The notes: generated by a model not told the origin, from the letters alone. Shown: positions 20,069-32,923, counted from the first letter of the stretch. The stretch is DNA of 64,000 nucleotides from Mycolicibacterium sarraceniae (GCF_010731875.1 NZ_AP022595.1:4216001-4280000); one strand, 5' to 3'. Numbers and translations: made by a program.

Positions 20069-20412
20069 CTCTCGGGACCGAGCAGCACATCCGCATCGAA
20101 GCAGCTGTGATCGCCGGTGTGGCACGCTCCCCCGACTTGATCAACCTCCAGCAACACCGCGTCGCCGTCGCAGTCCAGCCGCACCGAACGCACGTACTGG
20201 GTGTGCCCGGACGTCGCACCCTTGACCCAGTATTGGCCGCGGGAGCGAGAGTAATAGGTGGCTTCCCGCGTCTCCAGCGTGCGGGCCAAGGCCTCATCGT
20301 CCATCCAGGCCACCATCAACACGTCGCCGGTGCCACGCTCCTGCGCGATCGCCGCGAACAACCCGGTGGCATCGCGCTTGAGCCGGTTGGCGATATCCGG
20401 ATCGAGGCTCAT
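20065..20412 (-). CDS. hisI: Phosphoribosyl-AMP cyclohydrolase
   Basis: A 115-residue HisI that opens the purine ring of PR-AMP. Motifs: [38 protein letters not shown], the metal-binding [16 protein letters not shown], and the C-terminal [12 protein letters not shown]. There is no HisE domain, so the pyrophosphohydrolase is encoded elsewhere, as in other mycobacteria. It overlaps hisF by ATGA and is the last gene of the his operon. Its stop is shared with the convergent ABC gene. Confidence 0.96.
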   Translation of the reverse strand: MSLDPDIANRLKRDATGLFAAIAQERGTGDVLMVAWMDDEALARTLETREATYYSRSRGQYWVKGATSGHTQYVRSVRLDCDGDAVLLEVDQVGGACHTGDHSCFDADVLLGPES

Positions 20413-21182
20413 CTCACCACGATTCCTTCCGCGGCCATCGCCGCCTTGACCTGTCCGATGGTCAGCTCGCGGAAGTGAAAGACACTCGCCGCCAACACCG
20501 CATCGGCGCCGGCCTCCACCGCAGGTGCGAAATCGCCCACCGCACCGGCACCGCCACTGGCGATCACCGGTACCGCGACAGCCTTGCGCACCGCACGCAA
20601 CATCTTGAGGTCAAAGCCGGCCTTGGTGCCGTCGGCGTCCATTGAGTTCAGCAGGATCTCGCCGACTCCGAGTTCGGCTCCGCGCGTTGCCCATTCGACA
20701 GCATCGATACCGGTCCCCTGCCGCCCGCCGTGGGTGGTGACCTCCCAGCCCGACGGGGTTGGCACCGAACCGGCAGGCACCGTGCGAGCGTCCACCGACA
20801 ACACGATGCACTGCGAGCCGAACTGGCGGGACAACTCGGCCAGCAGTTCCGGACGTGCGATTGCGGCGGTGTTCACCGACACCTTGTCCGCGCCGGCCCG
20901 TAGCAGGATATCGACGTCGGCCACCGAGCGCACGCCACCGCCCACGGTGAGCGGGATGAACACCTGTTCGGCGGTGCGGCGCACCACATCGAGCATCGTC
21001 GATCTCCCCGACGAGGACGCGGTGACGTCCAGGAACGTCAGCTCGTCGGCACCCTCGGCGTCATAGGCGGCGGCCAGCTCGACGGGATCGCCCGCGTCAC
21101 GAAGGTTTTCGAAGTTGACGCCCTTGACCACCCGCCCGGCATCGACGTCCAGGCAGGGAATCACACGTACGGCGACATCCAT
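20409..21182 (-). CDS. hisF: Imidazole glycerol phosphate synthase, cyclase subunit
   Basis: A 257-residue TIM barrel that with HisH forms imidazole glycerol phosphate and AICAR. Catalytic Asp residues lie in [18 protein letters not shown] and [18 protein letters not shown]; phosphate sites are TVGGGVRSV and VIASGGAGA. The frame is open 34 codons further upstream inside impA, but ATG 21182 ([13 protein letters not shown]) is the conserved start and overlaps the impA stop by one base (TAATG). It overlaps hisI by 4 nt. Confidence 0.96.
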   Translation of the reverse strand: MDVAVRVIPCLDVDAGRVVKGVNFENLRDAGDPVELAAAYDAEGADELTFLDVTASSSGRSTMLDVVRRTAEQVFIPLTVGGGVRSVADVDILLRAGADKVSVNTAAIARPELLAELSRQFGSQCIVLSVDARTVPAGSVPTPSGWEVTTHGGRQGTGIDAVEWATRGAELGVGEILLNSMDADGTKAGFDLKMLRAVRKAVAVPVIASGGAGAVGDFAPAVEAGADAVLAASVFHFRELTIGQVKAAMAAEGIVVR

Positions 21183-22000
21183 TACAGGTAATCCTCCGGT
21201 TTCCCGATCTTCTCCAGGATCTCCATGACGTGAAGGTGCACGCCGGGCGCGGCGGCCAGCGCCGAACGCGACGACGGGGTCCACGGCTGACCGGACAGGT
21301 CGGTGACGACTCCACCCGCGGCGCGGACCAGCGCTGCGCCGGCGGCGTGATCCCAGATGTGGTCGCCGAAACTGATCGCCGCGCCCATGACTCCGCCTGC
21401 GACGTAGGCGAAGTCGACGCCGGTGGCACCGTGCATCCGCAGCTTCGAGCAGACCCGGCTGAGGTTCTCCAGCACTGCCAGTCGATAGCGGCCCGGGAAA
21501 CGTCCGCGCCAGTCAACGTTGAAGGTGCCGATGCCGATCACGCACTGCCCGATCTCACTGTGCTCGATCGAGGGCTGGGCGACGCCGTTGTAGAAGACCG
21601 GTCCACCCTGTATCGCGCTGTAGCGCTGATCGGTGAACGGTAGCCAAGTCAGCCCCGCAACCGGTTCGCCATCGCGCAGCAGCCCCAGAAGGATCGCCGC
21701 CATCGGTGAGCCGGCGGCGTAGTTGAACGTGCCGTCGATCGGGTCGAGCACCCATACCAGGGGAGAATCGATCGGGGCGCCGCCGAATTCCTCCCCGTGC
21801 ACCCCGATCCCGGTGACCGACTCCAGCGCCTGGACTACCTGCCGCTCGATGGCCAGGTCGACCTCGGTGGCGAAGTCAGTGCCCTTCTTCTGCACGGCCG
21901 ACGCGGCTCGATGCCCGGCGATGAACGGCTCGGACGCCTCGTCCAGGATCACCGATGCCTGGGCCACCAGGGCCTCAAGGTCTACCGACTGTGCAGCCAT
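21182..22000 (-). CDS. impA: Inositol monophosphatase family protein ImpA
   Basis: A 272-residue lithium-sensitive-type phosphatase. Metal-binding motifs are [18 protein letters not shown] and [15 protein letters not shown]. Family members dephosphorylate inositol phosphates and related sugar phosphates. Its fixed place between hisA and hisF in mycobacteria suggests it could act as the missing histidinol-phosphate phosphatase, but that assignment is not proven by this sequence. It sits 5 nt after hisA and is coupled to hisF. Confidence 0.92.
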   Translation of the reverse strand: MAAQSVDLEALVAQASVILDEASEPFIAGHRAASAVQKKGTDFATEVDLAIERQVVQALESVTGIGVHGEEFGGAPIDSPLVWVLDPIDGTFNYAAGSPMAAILLGLLRDGEPVAGLTWLPFTDQRYSAIQGGPVFYNGVAQPSIEHSEIGQCVIGIGTFNVDWRGRFPGRYRLAVLENLSRVCSKLRMHGATGVDFAYVAGGVMGAAISFGDHIWDHAAGAALVRAAGGVVTDLSGQPWTPSSRSALAAAPGVHLHVMEILEKIGKPEDYL

Positions 22001-22005
22001 CCAGG

Positions 22006-22740
22006 TTACTGGCTCACCGCGGCCAGCGCCTCCGGCAACGTGAATCGGCCTGCATAGAGCGCTTTTCCGACGATTGCGCCCTCTACTCCACTGTCGGTCA
22101 GTGTCGCGATCGCGCGCAGATCATCCAGGCTCGAGACCCCGCCGGAAGCGATCACCGGAGCGTTGGTGCACTCGGCAACACCCTCGAGCAGGTCTAGATT
22201 GGGTCCGGTCAGGGTGCCGTCCTTAGTGACGTCGGTGACGACGAAGCGCGAGCAGCCCTCGCTGTCAAGGCGTTCCAGCACATGCCACAGATCGCCGCCA
22301 TCGGTCTCCCAGCCCCGGCCGCGCAGGCGGTGCTCCCCCTCGACGATCTGCACGTCGAGGCCGACAGCCACCTTGTCGCCGTACTCCGCGATCGCCGCGG
22401 CACACCACAGCGGGTTCTCCAGCGCCGCGGTGCCGATGTTGACCCGGGCGCACCCGGTGGCCAGGGCAGCCTTGAGCGACGCGTCGTCGCGGATTCCCCC
22501 GGAGAGCTCGACGTTCACGTCGAGCGAACCGACCACCTGGGCGAGCAATTCACGGTTGGAGCCACGGCCGAACGCGGCGTCGAGGTCCACCAGGTGGATC
22601 CATTCGGCACCGTCACGTTGCCAGGTCAGCGCGGCGTCCAGCGCCGAGCCGTATTCGGTCTCGCTGCCGGCCTTGCCCTGCACCAGGCGCACCGCCTTGC
22701 CCTCGACCACGTCGACAGCAGGCAACAAAATCAGTGCCAC
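22006..22740 (-). CDS. priA: Phosphoribosyl isomerase A (bifunctional HisA/TrpF)
   Basis: A 244-residue barrel of the HisA family. In mycobacteria and streptomycetes this protein, PriA, isomerises both ProFAR (histidine path) and PRA (tryptophan path). Catalytic Asp10 is in [15 protein letters not shown]; the second acid is in [32 protein letters not shown] and [13 protein letters not shown] are typical. No trpF lies in the trp cluster of this window, which fits dual use. Start GTG 22740, 2 nt after hisH. Confidence 0.95.
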   Translation of the reverse strand: MALILLPAVDVVEGKAVRLVQGKAGSETEYGSALDAALTWQRDGAEWIHLVDLDAAFGRGSNRELLAQVVGSLDVNVELSGGIRDDASLKAALATGCARVNIGTAALENPLWCAAAIAEYGDKVAVGLDVQIVEGEHRLRGRGWETDGGDLWHVLERLDSEGCSRFVVTDVTKDGTLTGPNLDLLEGVAECTNAPVIASGGVSSLDDLRAIATLTDSGVEGAIVGKALYAGRFTLPEALAAVSQ

Positions 22741-22742
22741 TC

Positions 22743-23359
22743 TTAAAGCCCCTCAACCCAATTCGCGAGCAGCGCCGCACCAGCGTCACCACTCTTCTCC
22801 GGATGAAATTGTGTCGCCGACAACGGACCGTCCTCGACGGTGGCCAAGAACCGCACATGGTGGTCGGCCCAGCTCAGCAGCGCGTCAGGTGCGCCCTCCC
22901 ACTTCTGGGCGGCGTAGGAGTGCACGAAGTAAAACCGGGTGTCGGCGTCAAAACCCTTGAACAGCAAGCTGCCCGGAGCCGCGTCGACGACATTCCAGCC
23001 CATGTGCGGAATCACCGGCGCATCTAGACGGGTCACCGATCCCGGCCACTGGCCGCAGCCCGTCGACTCGACTCCGAATTCCACACCGCGCGAGAACAGT
23101 ATCTGCATTCCCACGCACACGCCGAGCACCGGCCGGCCCGCGGCCACCCGCTCGGCGATGATGTGCTCGCCGCTGATCCCGCGCAGCCCGGTCATACAGG
23201 CCTCGTAGGCGCCGACGCCCGGAACCACCAGACCGTCGGCGTTCAGTGCGCGCTGCGCGTCAGCGGTCACCTCCACGTCGGCGCCGACACGTTCCAGCGC
23301 CCGCTGCGCCGAGCGCAGGTTGCCCGAGCCGTAGTCCAGGACCACGACGGATCTAGCTG

Positions 23360-23363
<4 letters not shown>
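22743..23363 (-). CDS. hisH: Imidazole glycerol phosphate synthase, glutamine amidotransferase subunit
   Basis: A 206-residue class I amidotransferase that supplies ammonia to HisF. The nucleophile Cys is in [15 protein letters not shown]; the His-Glu pair is in [32 protein letters not shown] and [11 protein letters not shown] are family marks. Start GTG 23363 overlaps the hisB stop as GTGA; two bases separate its stop from priA. Confidence 0.96.
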
Positions 23364-26423
<3,060 letters not shown>

Positions 26424-26430
26424 CGGTTCA

Positions 26431-26436
26431 ATTGTC
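26431..26436 (-). promoter_or_regulatory. Putative -10 (GACAAT) of the his operon
   Basis: GACAAT on the minus strand ends 7 nt before the hisD ATG. It matches TANNNT at all positions but the first. Confidence 0.35.
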
Positions 26437-26489
26437 CCGTATCGATGCACCCGAATAAAAATCCGTTGAGCTCGGGGCACCGCAGCCCG

Positions 26490-26495
26490 GATACT
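26490..26495 (+). promoter_or_regulatory. Putative -10 (GATACT) of the LysE-family gene
   Basis: GATACT ends 6 nt before the ATG at 26502 and differs from TATACT in one base. It is consistent with a leaderless transcript diverging from hisD. Confidence 0.35.
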
Positions 26496-26501
26496 GCGGT
26501 T

Positions 26502-27137
26502 ATGCAATGGGAGCTGTGGCTGGCCTTCGTCGGTGCCGCGATCGCGATCAGTGTGTCCCCCGGCGCTGGTGCCATCCAGTCCATGGCGACCGGCCTGGCG
26601 TACGGTCTGCGCCGCGGTTACTGGAGCATCACCGGGCTGCAGATCGGCCTGATGCTGCAGCTGGTGGCGGTCGCCGTTGGGCTCGGCGCGGCGGTGGCGC
26701 AATCCGTCGTCGCCTTCACCGTCATCAAGTGGATCGGCGTCGTCTACCTGGTCTATCTGGCCGTCCGGCAGTGGCGCAGCAAGCCCTTTGACCTGGATCA
26801 ACAGGTCAGGGTGGACACCGGCGGTGGGCGAGGCACCCTGCTCGTCCGCGGAATTCTGGTCAACGTCACCAACCCCAAGGGCCTGGTGTTCCTGCTCGCG
26901 GTGCTGCCGCAGTTCGTGGTGCCGACCGCCCCGCTGCTCCCCCAATACCTGGCGATCGGCACGACAATGGTGGTCGTCGATCTGGTGGTGATGGGCTGCT
27001 ACACGGGGCTGGCGGCCCGGCTGCTGGGCTGGCTGCGCACCCCACGCCAGCAGACCGCGATGAACCGGACGTTCTCAGGCCTGTTCGCCACCGCCGCGGT
27101 GGTGCTGTCGCTGGTGCGCCGGGGCGCGGCCGCCTAA
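26502..27137 (+). CDS. LysE/RhtB-family amino acid exporter
   Basis: A 211-residue membrane protein with about six hydrophobic helices. It starts [20 protein letters not shown] and has the family sequence [20 protein letters not shown] near the first loop, [19 protein letters not shown], and [20 protein letters not shown] in the second half. RhtB-type proteins export homoserine, threonine or similar metabolites. The substrate here is not evident. It diverges from hisD (78 nt between starts) and is immediately followed by a gene remnant. It is absent from this position in H37Rv. Confidence 0.88.
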   Translation: MQWELWLAFVGAAIAISVSPGAGAIQSMATGLAYGLRRGYWSITGLQIGLMLQLVAVAVGLGAAVAQSVVAFTVIKWIGVVYLVYLAVRQWRSKPFDLDQQVRVDTGGGRGTLLVRGILVNVTNPKGLVFLLAVLPQFVVPTAPLLPQYLAIGTTMVVVDLVVMGCYTGLAARLLGWLRTPRQQTAMNRTFSGLFATAAVVLSLVRRGAAA

Positions 27138-27138
27138 C

Positions 27139-27330
27139 GTGGGCGTGTCGGCCTTCCGCAAGGGCGACACCCTGGCCGTCATGCTCGGGCACGGAAAGAC
27201 CAACTGGGTCAAGAACATTCTGGCCGCGGGCGAGGCCAATATCCGCCACGGACGCCACACCCTGCATCTGGTGAACCCGCGCGTGGTGACCGCCGGCACC
27301 GACGACCCGGCGCTGCCCGCTGCTACAGAT
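27139..27330 (+). pseudogene. C-terminal remnant of a deazaflavin (F420)-dependent nitroreductase-family protein
   Basis: Directly after the LysE stop the frame reads FRKGDTLAVMLGHGKTNWVK, then NILAAGEANIRHGRHTLHLV and NPRVV. This is the usual C-terminal core of small DUF385/TIGR00026-type F420-dependent proteins (...GD...V.L..G....WVKNvLAAG...i...gr...l.dPrvv). The N-terminal half is missing. Past about 27330 the frame runs antisense into nadC and loses similarity. GTG 27139 could start it, but a functional protein is unlikely. Confidence 0.55.
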
Positions 27331-28180
27331 CCAGGCCGACGTCGAGAACCCGCACCGAGTGGGTCAACGCGCCGACGGCCAGATAGTCCACTCCGGTGCC
27401 AGCGTATTCGGCGGCGCTATCCAGCCCCAGGCCTCCCGAGGACTCCAAGAGAACCCCTGGTGCGTTGGCATCGCGGCGCTGCACGGCGATTTGGGTCTGC
27501 CAGACCGGGAAGTTGTCCAGCAGGATCAGCTGCACATCCTCGGCGAGCACCTCATCGAGCTGTTCGAGGGTGTCGACCTCGACCTCGCACGGCAGGTCCG
27601 GGGCGGCCGCGCGGACGGCCCGCAGCGCGGCGACCACCGAACCGGCGGCCGCGACATGGTTGTCCTTGATCAGCGCGGCATCGCCGAGGCCCATCCGGTG
27701 ATTGACGCCGCCGCCGACCCGCACGGCGTACTTCTGCAGTGCCCGCAGCCCCGGCAGCGTCTTGCGGGTGTCGCGGATCTCGGCCTTGGCACCCTCGACC
27801 GCGTCCACCCAGGCCGCGGTCGCGGTGGCGATGCCGGACAGGTGGCAGACCAGGTTGAGCAGGGTGCGTTCGGCAGTCAGCAATCCCCGGGTCGGGCCTT
27901 CTACCCGCAGCAGCGCCGTGCCGGCATCCAGCCGGGTGCCGTCGGCGACGCGGTCGATGACGCGGTAGCCGTTCCCACCGAGCACCTCGTCGAGAACCAG
28001 CAGCGCGACGTCGATGCCGGCGGCTACCCCGGGCTGCCGCGAGACCAGGGCGGCCACCGTGGTGGCGTCTTCAGGGACCGTGGCCAACGTGGTGACATCG
28101 GGTCCGTAGCGCAGGTCCTCGTCGAGGCCGCGTCGAATCGTGATGCGAGCTTCGGCCAGCTCGTCGTCGGTGAGTGTCAT
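27323..28180 (-). CDS. nadC: Quinolinate phosphoribosyltransferase (nicotinate-nucleotide pyrophosphorylase)
   Basis: A 285-residue type II PRTase that makes nicotinate mononucleotide from quinolinate and PRPP. Motifs: ERTLLNLVCHLSGIAT, IRDTRKTLPGLRALQKYAVR, GGGVNHRMGLGDAALIKDNH, and VEVDTLEQLDEVL...ILLDN. The frame is open 33 codons upstream within nadB; ATG 28180 is chosen for the ATGA overlap with the nadB stop. Last gene of nadABC. Its 3' end faces the nitroreductase remnant. Confidence 0.96.
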   Translation of the reverse strand: MTLTDDELAEARITIRRGLDEDLRYGPDVTTLATVPEDATTVAALVSRQPGVAAGIDVALLVLDEVLGGNGYRVIDRVADGTRLDAGTALLRVEGPTRGLLTAERTLLNLVCHLSGIATATAAWVDAVEGAKAEIRDTRKTLPGLRALQKYAVRVGGGVNHRMGLGDAALIKDNHVAAAGSVVAALRAVRAAAPDLPCEVEVDTLEQLDEVLAEDVQLILLDNFPVWQTQIAVQRRDANAPGVLLESSGGLGLDSAAEYAGTGVDYLAVGALTHSVRVLDVGLDL

Positions 28181-29739
28181 CGCAGGCACGCCTCCGCGTG
28201 GTCGCCGTGCAGAGTGCGGCTGAAAGCCTGAGCCGGATCGGTGTCGGGATGATCGCCGCGATGGTGGCAACCACGACATTCTGTGCGCGCCAAGGCCGCT
28301 GCGGCCACCGCGCGAGCGGTCACCGTCAGTGCGACGTCCTCGGCGGCGGCGCGGGTGGTCATCGGGCGCGGCGTCGCCTCGTTCAGTGTCTCGGCGAGGT
28401 GGCGTAGGCCGGCGCCGTCGCGGACCACCGAGGCGTGTTCGGTCATCGCGGCCTGGAGCGTGTGCCGGTCGAGTGCAGTGTGCTGGCGCTCTTCGACTTT
28501 CGCCATCGGCGCGCCCGCGTTACGGGAATGCTCGACGGCGGTCCGGCCGGCGCGGGCACCGACGACCAGGCCTTCCAGCAGGCTGTTGGAGGCCAGCCGG
28601 TTGGCGCCGTGCATCCCGGTCCTGGCCACCTCACCTGCCGCGAACAGCCCAGGAAGATCGGTGCGTCCGTGAACATCGGTGGCCACACCACCGCAGCTGT
28701 AGTGCGCACCGGGAACGACGGGGATCGGCTCGCGGGTGGGATCGATGCCGGCCTCGCGGCAGGCAGCCGTCACGGTCGGGAAGCGTTGCGCGAACTGGTC
28801 AATCGCGCGCGCGTCGAGGAATACGCACTCGTCACCGGTTTCGCGCAGTCGCGCCTCGATGGCCGCAGCCACCACATCGCGCGGAGCGAGGTCGCCCAGC
28901 GGATGATGCGTGGTCATTGCCTCGCCGCGGGCATCACGCAGCACCGCACCTTCGCCGCGGAGTGCTTCGGTGATCAGCGGGCGACGCCCGGACCCGTCAC
29001 GGTCGAACAGCATCGTCGGGTGGAACTGGACGAATTCGAGATCGGTGACCCCGACCCCGGCCCACAGCGCCAGCGCGATACCGTCACCGGTGGAGCCTTC
29101 CGGATTCGTGGTCGCCCGGTACAGATGGCCAAGGCCACCGGTGGCGAGGATGACCGACGGGGCGTGCACGATCCCCAGCCCGTCGGCGTTGCGCACCAGC
29201 ACTCCGGTGACGCTCGCATCGTCGTGCAGGATCTGCAGCGCAACATGATTGCGGCGGATGTCCAGGGTGGCGGCCGCGTGATCGAGCGCGCGCTGCACCT
29301 CGGCACCGGTGGCGTCACCGCCGGCGTGGATGATGCGCCGACGGGAGTGGCCGCCCTCCCGGGTCAGGGCCCACTGCCCGGGGGCACTCTCGTCGAATCG
29401 GGCCCCGTCGTCGACCAGGTCGGCCACCGCGCGATAGCCGTCGGCGACTATCGAGCGCACGGCGTCTGGATCACACAGGCCGGCACCGGCGGTCAGGGTG
29501 TCACGCACATGGGCATCCACCGAGTCGTCGGTGTGCGGCAGCACCACCGCGATACCGCCCTGCGCGTAGAACGTCGCGGTATCCGGTGCCTTACTCAATA
29601 TGATTGTGCGGCTGCCCTTTCGGTGCGCGGCCAGCGCGGCGGCCAACCCCGCCACCCCGGTGCCGATCACCACGACGTCAGCGCGCTGCTGCCAATCCAC
29701 GCCTGTGGCACCGGCGCCGCAGGCGAAGGAGCTGGTCAT
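28177..29739 (-). CDS. nadB: L-aspartate oxidase
   Basis: A 520-residue flavoprotein that oxidises aspartate to iminoaspartate for quinolinate synthesis. The FAD Rossmann motif is [78 protein letters not shown] and [20 protein letters not shown] are the succinate dehydrogenase-like substrate and FAD segments. The C-terminal helical domain ends near [15 protein letters not shown] 29739 overlaps the nadA stop as ATGA; the frame upstream of it is antisense noise within nadA. Confidence 0.96.
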   Translation of the reverse strand: MTSSFACGAGATGVDWQQRADVVVIGTGVAGLAAALAAHRKGSRTIILSKAPDTATFYAQGGIAVVLPHTDDSVDAHVRDTLTAGAGLCDPDAVRSIVADGYRAVADLVDDGARFDESAPGQWALTREGGHSRRRIIHAGGDATGAEVQRALDHAAATLDIRRNHVALQILHDDASVTGVLVRNADGLGIVHAPSVILATGGLGHLYRATTNPEGSTGDGIALALWAGVGVTDLEFVQFHPTMLFDRDGSGRRPLITEALRGEGAVLRDARGEAMTTHHPLGDLAPRDVVAAAIEARLRETGDECVFLDARAIDQFAQRFPTVTAACREAGIDPTREPIPVVPGAHYSCGGVATDVHGRTDLPGLFAAGEVARTGMHGANRLASNSLLEGLVVGARAGRTAVEHSRNAGAPMAKVEERQHTALDRHTLQAAMTEHASVVRDGAGLRHLAETLNEATPRPMTTRAAAEDVALTVTARAVAAAALARTECRGCHHRGDHPDTDPAQAFSRTLHGDHAEACLR

Positions 29740-30803
29740 TCTCCGCCGCCGGGCTGACCGATTTCGATCATCCGTCGCACGCTGGCACGGGCCAGCCGGG
29801 CGGTATCGGGATCCACGTCGACCTCGTCGGCGCCCTCGACCAGGCAGCGCAACAGCGCGGCGGGGGTGATCATCTTCATGTACTTGCACGACGCCCGGTC
29901 GTTGACGGCCTGGAAGTCGATACCCGGTGCGGCACGGCGTAACTGGTGCAGCATGCCGACCTCGGTGGCGACCAGCACCTGCTTGGCGTGCGAGGTCTTG
30001 GCAGCGTCGAGCATGCCGCCGGTGGACAGGATCTTGACCCGGTCTTCGGGGAAGGCACCCTCGCCGGCGAGGTACAGTGCCGATGTGGCGCAACCGCATT
30101 CGGGGTGCACGAACAGCTCGGCATCGGGGTGAGTGCGGGCCTGCTCGGCCAGCTCGTCGCCGTTGATGCCCGCGTGCACATGGCATTCACCGGCCCAGAT
30201 GTGCAGGTTCGTACGGCCGGTCATCCGACGGACGTGGGCACCCAAGAACTGATCCGGGCAGAAGATCACCTCACGGTCCGCAGGGATGGAGGCCACCACC
30301 TCGACAGCGTTGGACGAGGTGCAGCAGATATCGGTGAGCGCCTTCACCGCTGCGGTGGTGTTCACGTAGGACACCACGACCGCACCGGGGTGCTCGTCTT
30401 TCCACCCCCGCAGATCTTCGGCGGTGATCGAGTCGGCCAGCGAGCAACCGGCGCGCTGATCGGGAATCAGCACCGTCTTCTCCGGGGACAGAATCTTGGC
30501 GGTCTCGGCCATGAAGTGCACACCACAGAACACGATGGTCTCTTCGGCGGCTTCGGCCGCGATCCGCGACAGCGCCAGCGAGTCGCCGACATGGTCGGCA
30601 AGATCCTGAATGGCAGGCAGCTGGTAGTTGTGCGCGAGGATGGTCGCGTTGCGCAAGGTAGCCAGCCGGCGCACCTCGGCAGCCCATTCCTCGTCACCGT
30701 TCACGCCGGCGTAGCCGGCGGGGCCGTTGGTGATGCGGGCGACTAGGTCGTTATCGACGGCTAGGTCGTTATCGACGGCGTCGGCTCGATCCAGGACGGT
30801 CAT
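29736..30803 (-). CDS. nadA: Quinolinate synthase
   Basis: A 355-residue 4Fe-4S enzyme condensing iminoaspartate with dihydroxyacetone phosphate. Likely cluster Cys ligands are in [30 protein letters not shown] and [18 protein letters not shown] 30803 has a strong AGGAGG 6 nt upstream, so the in-frame codons up to 30875, which run through the NrtR operator, are not coding. The N-terminus contains the hexapeptide AVDNDL twice from an 18-bp tandem duplication. First gene of nadABC and the probable target of NrtR repression. Confidence 0.96.
   Translation of the reverse strand: MTVLDRADAVDNDLAVDNDLVARITNGPAGYAGVNGDEEWAAEVRRLATLRNATILAHNYQLPAIQDLADHVGDSLALSRIAAEAAEETIVFCGVHFMAETAKILSPEKTVLIPDQRAGCSLADSITAEDLRGWKDEHPGAVVVSYVNTTAAVKALTDICCTSSNAVEVVASIPADREVIFCPDQFLGAHVRRMTGRTNLHIWAGECHVHAGINGDELAEQARTHPDAELFVHPECGCATSALYLAGEGAFPEDRVKILSTGGMLDAAKTSHAKQVLVATEVGMLHQLRRAAPGIDFQAVNDRASCKYMKMITPAALLRCLVEGADEVDVDPDTARLARASVRRMIEIGQPGGGE
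30743..30778. repeat. Perfect 18-bp tandem duplication in nadA
   Basis: The unit CTAGGTCGTTATCGACGG occurs at 30743-30760 and again at 30761-30778. It is in frame and duplicates AVDNDL near the NadA N-terminus, upstream of the conserved domain. Confidence 0.9.
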
Positions 30804-30828
30804 TTCCGCCTCCTGTCTTGCTTTCGAG

Positions 30829-30851
30829 GTTTTCGACTTATAATCGAAAAC
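30829..30851. promoter_or_regulatory. NrtR operator between nadA and nrtR
   Basis: A perfect inverted repeat, GTTTTCGA-N7-TCGAAAAC, with 8-bp arms. It ends one base before the GTG of nrtR and lies 26 nt before the ATG of nadA. Divergent nad genes and an NrtR gene on either side identify it as the NrtR box with good confidence, though binding is inferred. Its spacer contains the -10 box of nrtR. Confidence 0.8.
30839..30844 (+). promoter_or_regulatory. Consensus -10 (TATAAT) of nrtR inside the operator
   Basis: A perfect TATAAT occupies the operator spacer and ends 7 nt before the nrtR GTG, so transcription should start at or beside the start codon. A bound repressor would cover this promoter. 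On the opposite strand TATAAG at nearly the same place could serve nadA. Confidence 0.6.
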
Positions 30852-31544
30852 GTGCCTCATACTAGCACCGAACACGAAGTGCTCGCCGTTGTATTCCAGG
30901 TTGGCGATGTCAGTTCCCGTAAACCGTCGCTTAACGTGCTGTTATGGCAACGCGCACTGGAGCCCGAGCGCGGCAAATGGTCGCTGCCCGGCGGCCGGCT
31001 GCGCGCCGACGAGGACCTGACGAGTTCGGCGCGCCGGCAGCTCGCCGAGAAGGTCGACGTACGTGAGATCGCCCACTTGGAACAGCTGGCCGTCTTCTCC
31101 GATCCGGGCCGGGTGCCCGGCGTGCGCATGATCGCGTCGACATTCCTCGGGCTGATTCCCTCACCCGCCACCCCGGTGCTGCCACCCGACACCCGCTGGC
31201 ATCCGGTGAACGCACTGCCGGAGATGGCGTTCGACCATGCCCCGATGGTGGATTACGCCCGCACCCGGCTGGCCGCCAAGCTGTCCTACACCAATATCGG
31301 ATTCGCCTTGGCGCCAACGGAATTTGCGCTCTCGACGCTGCGGGACATCTACGGTGCGGCACTGGGCTATCAGGTCGACGCCACCAACCTGCAACGGGTG
31401 CTGGCCCGCCGCGGCGTCATCACGCCGACCGGGACGACCGCCCATTCGGGCCGCTCCGGCGGCCGTCCGGCGGCCCTGTATCGCTTCACCGATTCACAGA
31501 TTCGGGTGACCGACGAATTTGCTGCGCTACGACCGCCCGGATGA
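30852..31544 (+). CDS. nrtR: NrtR: Nudix-related repressor of NAD synthesis
   Basis: A 230-residue protein with an N-terminal Nudix fold (~5-145) and a C-terminal winged-helix DNA-binding domain (~150-230; [32 protein letters not shown]). It matches Rv1593c in type and position. The Nudix box is degenerate: [20 protein letters not shown], then VDV. It reads RQ-x2-EK where REUxEE is expected, so ADP-ribose or NAD hydrolysis is unlikely and the fold probably only senses a ligand. GTG 30852 directly follows the operator. It should repress nadABC and itself. Confidence 0.92.
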   Translation: MPHTSTEHEVLAVVFQVGDVSSRKPSLNVLLWQRALEPERGKWSLPGGRLRADEDLTSSARRQLAEKVDVREIAHLEQLAVFSDPGRVPGVRMIASTFLGLIPSPATPVLPPDTRWHPVNALPEMAFDHAPMVDYARTRLAAKLSYTNIGFALAPTEFALSTLRDIYGAALGYQVDATNLQRVLARRGVITPTGTTAHSGRSGGRPAALYRFTDSQIRVTDEFAALRPPG

Positions 31545-31565
31545 GTCGCACTGGATTCTTAGACC

Positions 31566-31582
31566 CTTCTTAAGGTAAGAAG
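31566..31582. promoter_or_regulatory. Inverted repeat at the lipase ribosome site
   Basis: CTTCTTA-AGG-TAAGAAG is a perfect 7-bp-arm inverted repeat ending 6 nt before the lipase ATG. The right arm includes the AAGGAC ribosome site region. It could be a regulator operator or an RNA hairpin that hides the ribosome site. Confidence 0.4.
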
Positions 31583-31588
31583 GACGGG

Positions 31589-32923
31589 ATGCATCCGGTC
31601 AGCTCCGGGGCCCCGAGCCCCGAATGGATTGGCCGCGCCCCGCACGAGGAGCTCGAGCGCGGTGCGCATCCGCTGCTGCCCGTCGACGATCCCTTCTACG
31701 AGCCGCCCGCCGGGTTCGAGCACGCTGACCCCGGGACCGTGCTGCGCTCCCGCACCGTCGAACTGGGCTTTCTCGGGCTGATCCCGCAGCGCGTCAAAGC
31801 CACCCAGCTGCTGTACCGCACCACCGACCACAACGGGCTGCCGCAGGCCACCGTCACCACGGTGCTGATCCCGACCGGCCACCCCCCCGCTCAGGTCCGC
31901 AACGTCGTCTCCTATCAGTGCGCCATCGACGCGGTGGCCTCGCGCTGCTTCCCGTCCTACGCGCTGCGCCGGCGGGCCAAGTCCCTGGGCTCCATCGCCC
32001 AGCTGGAATACCTGCTGATTGCGGCCGCGCTGGCCGAGGGCTGGATGGTGTCCGTCCCCGACCACGAGGGCCCGGGCGGCATCTGGGGCGCCCCCTACGA
32101 ACCCGGCTACGCCGTCCTGGATGGTCTGCGGGCTGTCCTCGGCTTCGAACGATTCGGCCTCCCCGAGAACACCCAGGTCGGATTGTGGGGCTATTCCGGC
32201 GGCGGACTGGCCAGCGCGTGGGCGGCCGAAGTGCACGCCGAGTACGCCCCCGAGCTCAACATCGTGGGTGCGGTGCTGGGCTCACCGGTGGGCGACCTGG
32301 GCCACACCTTCCGCCGGCTCAACGGCTCCTACCTGGCCGCGCTCCCCGCGCTGGTGGTGTCCGCGCTGGCCAAGACCTACCCCGATTTGAACCGGGTCAT
32401 CGAGGAGAACGCGACCGAGGACGGGAAGGCGCTGCTGCGCCGGCTGGAGCAGATGACGACGGCCGAGGCCGTCATCCGACTCTTCCGCACCGATATGGAC
32501 GACCTGGTGCGCCCGCCGCTGGAAGACGTGCTCGCGATGCCCGAGGTGCAATACGTCTTCAACGACATCAAGCTCGGCAAGGCCGTGCCGGATCTGCCGG
32601 TGCTGATCGTGCAGGCGGTGCACGATTCCGTGATCGCCGTCGAGGACATCGACGATCTGGCGCACACCTACTCCTCCGGCGGCGCGCAGGTCACCTACCA
32701 CCGGGACATGTTCAGCGAGCACATGCTGCTGCACCCGATGTCGGCACCGATGGCGCTGCGCTGGCTGATCGACCGGTTCGACGGCCGCCCGATCGACGAG
32801 CACATCGTGCGCACCAAGTGGCCGACGCTGCTCAACCCGATGACCTACGCGGGCATGTTGCGCCTGGGCGGAATCGTCGCGCGGGTGGTCTGCGGCGGCC
32901 GGGTTCCGTTCCGCCCGCTCTAG
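31589..32923 (+). CDS. Secretory-lipase (LIP) family alpha/beta hydrolase, Rv1592c-type
   Basis: A 444-residue esterase or lipase of the PF03583 family. The nucleophile elbow is [18 protein letters not shown] (GxSxG Ser at about residue 209); the acid and His are probably in [15 protein letters not shown] and FSEHMLLHP. No convincing signal peptide is present from this start, so secretion is uncertain. ATG 31589 follows AAGGAC. Its TAG interlocks with the stop of the convergent DUF2567 gene (CTAG at 32920-32923). Natural substrate unknown. Confidence 0.9.
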   Translation: MHPVSSGAPSPEWIGRAPHEELERGAHPLLPVDDPFYEPPAGFEHADPGTVLRSRTVELGFLGLIPQRVKATQLLYRTTDHNGLPQATVTTVLIPTGHPPAQVRNVVSYQCAIDAVASRCFPSYALRRRAKSLGSIAQLEYLLIAAALAEGWMVSVPDHEGPGGIWGAPYEPGYAVLDGLRAVLGFERFGLPENTQVGLWGYSGGGLASAWAAEVHAEYAPELNIVGAVLGSPVGDLGHTFRRLNGSYLAALPALVVSALAKTYPDLNRVIEENATEDGKALLRRLEQMTTAEAVIRLFRTDMDDLVRPPLEDVLAMPEVQYVFNDIKLGKAVPDLPVLIVQAVHDSVIAVEDIDDLAHTYSSGGAQVTYHRDMFSEHMLLHPMSAPMALRWLIDRFDGRPIDEHIVRTKWPTLLNPMTYAGMLRLGGIVARVVCGGRVPFRPL

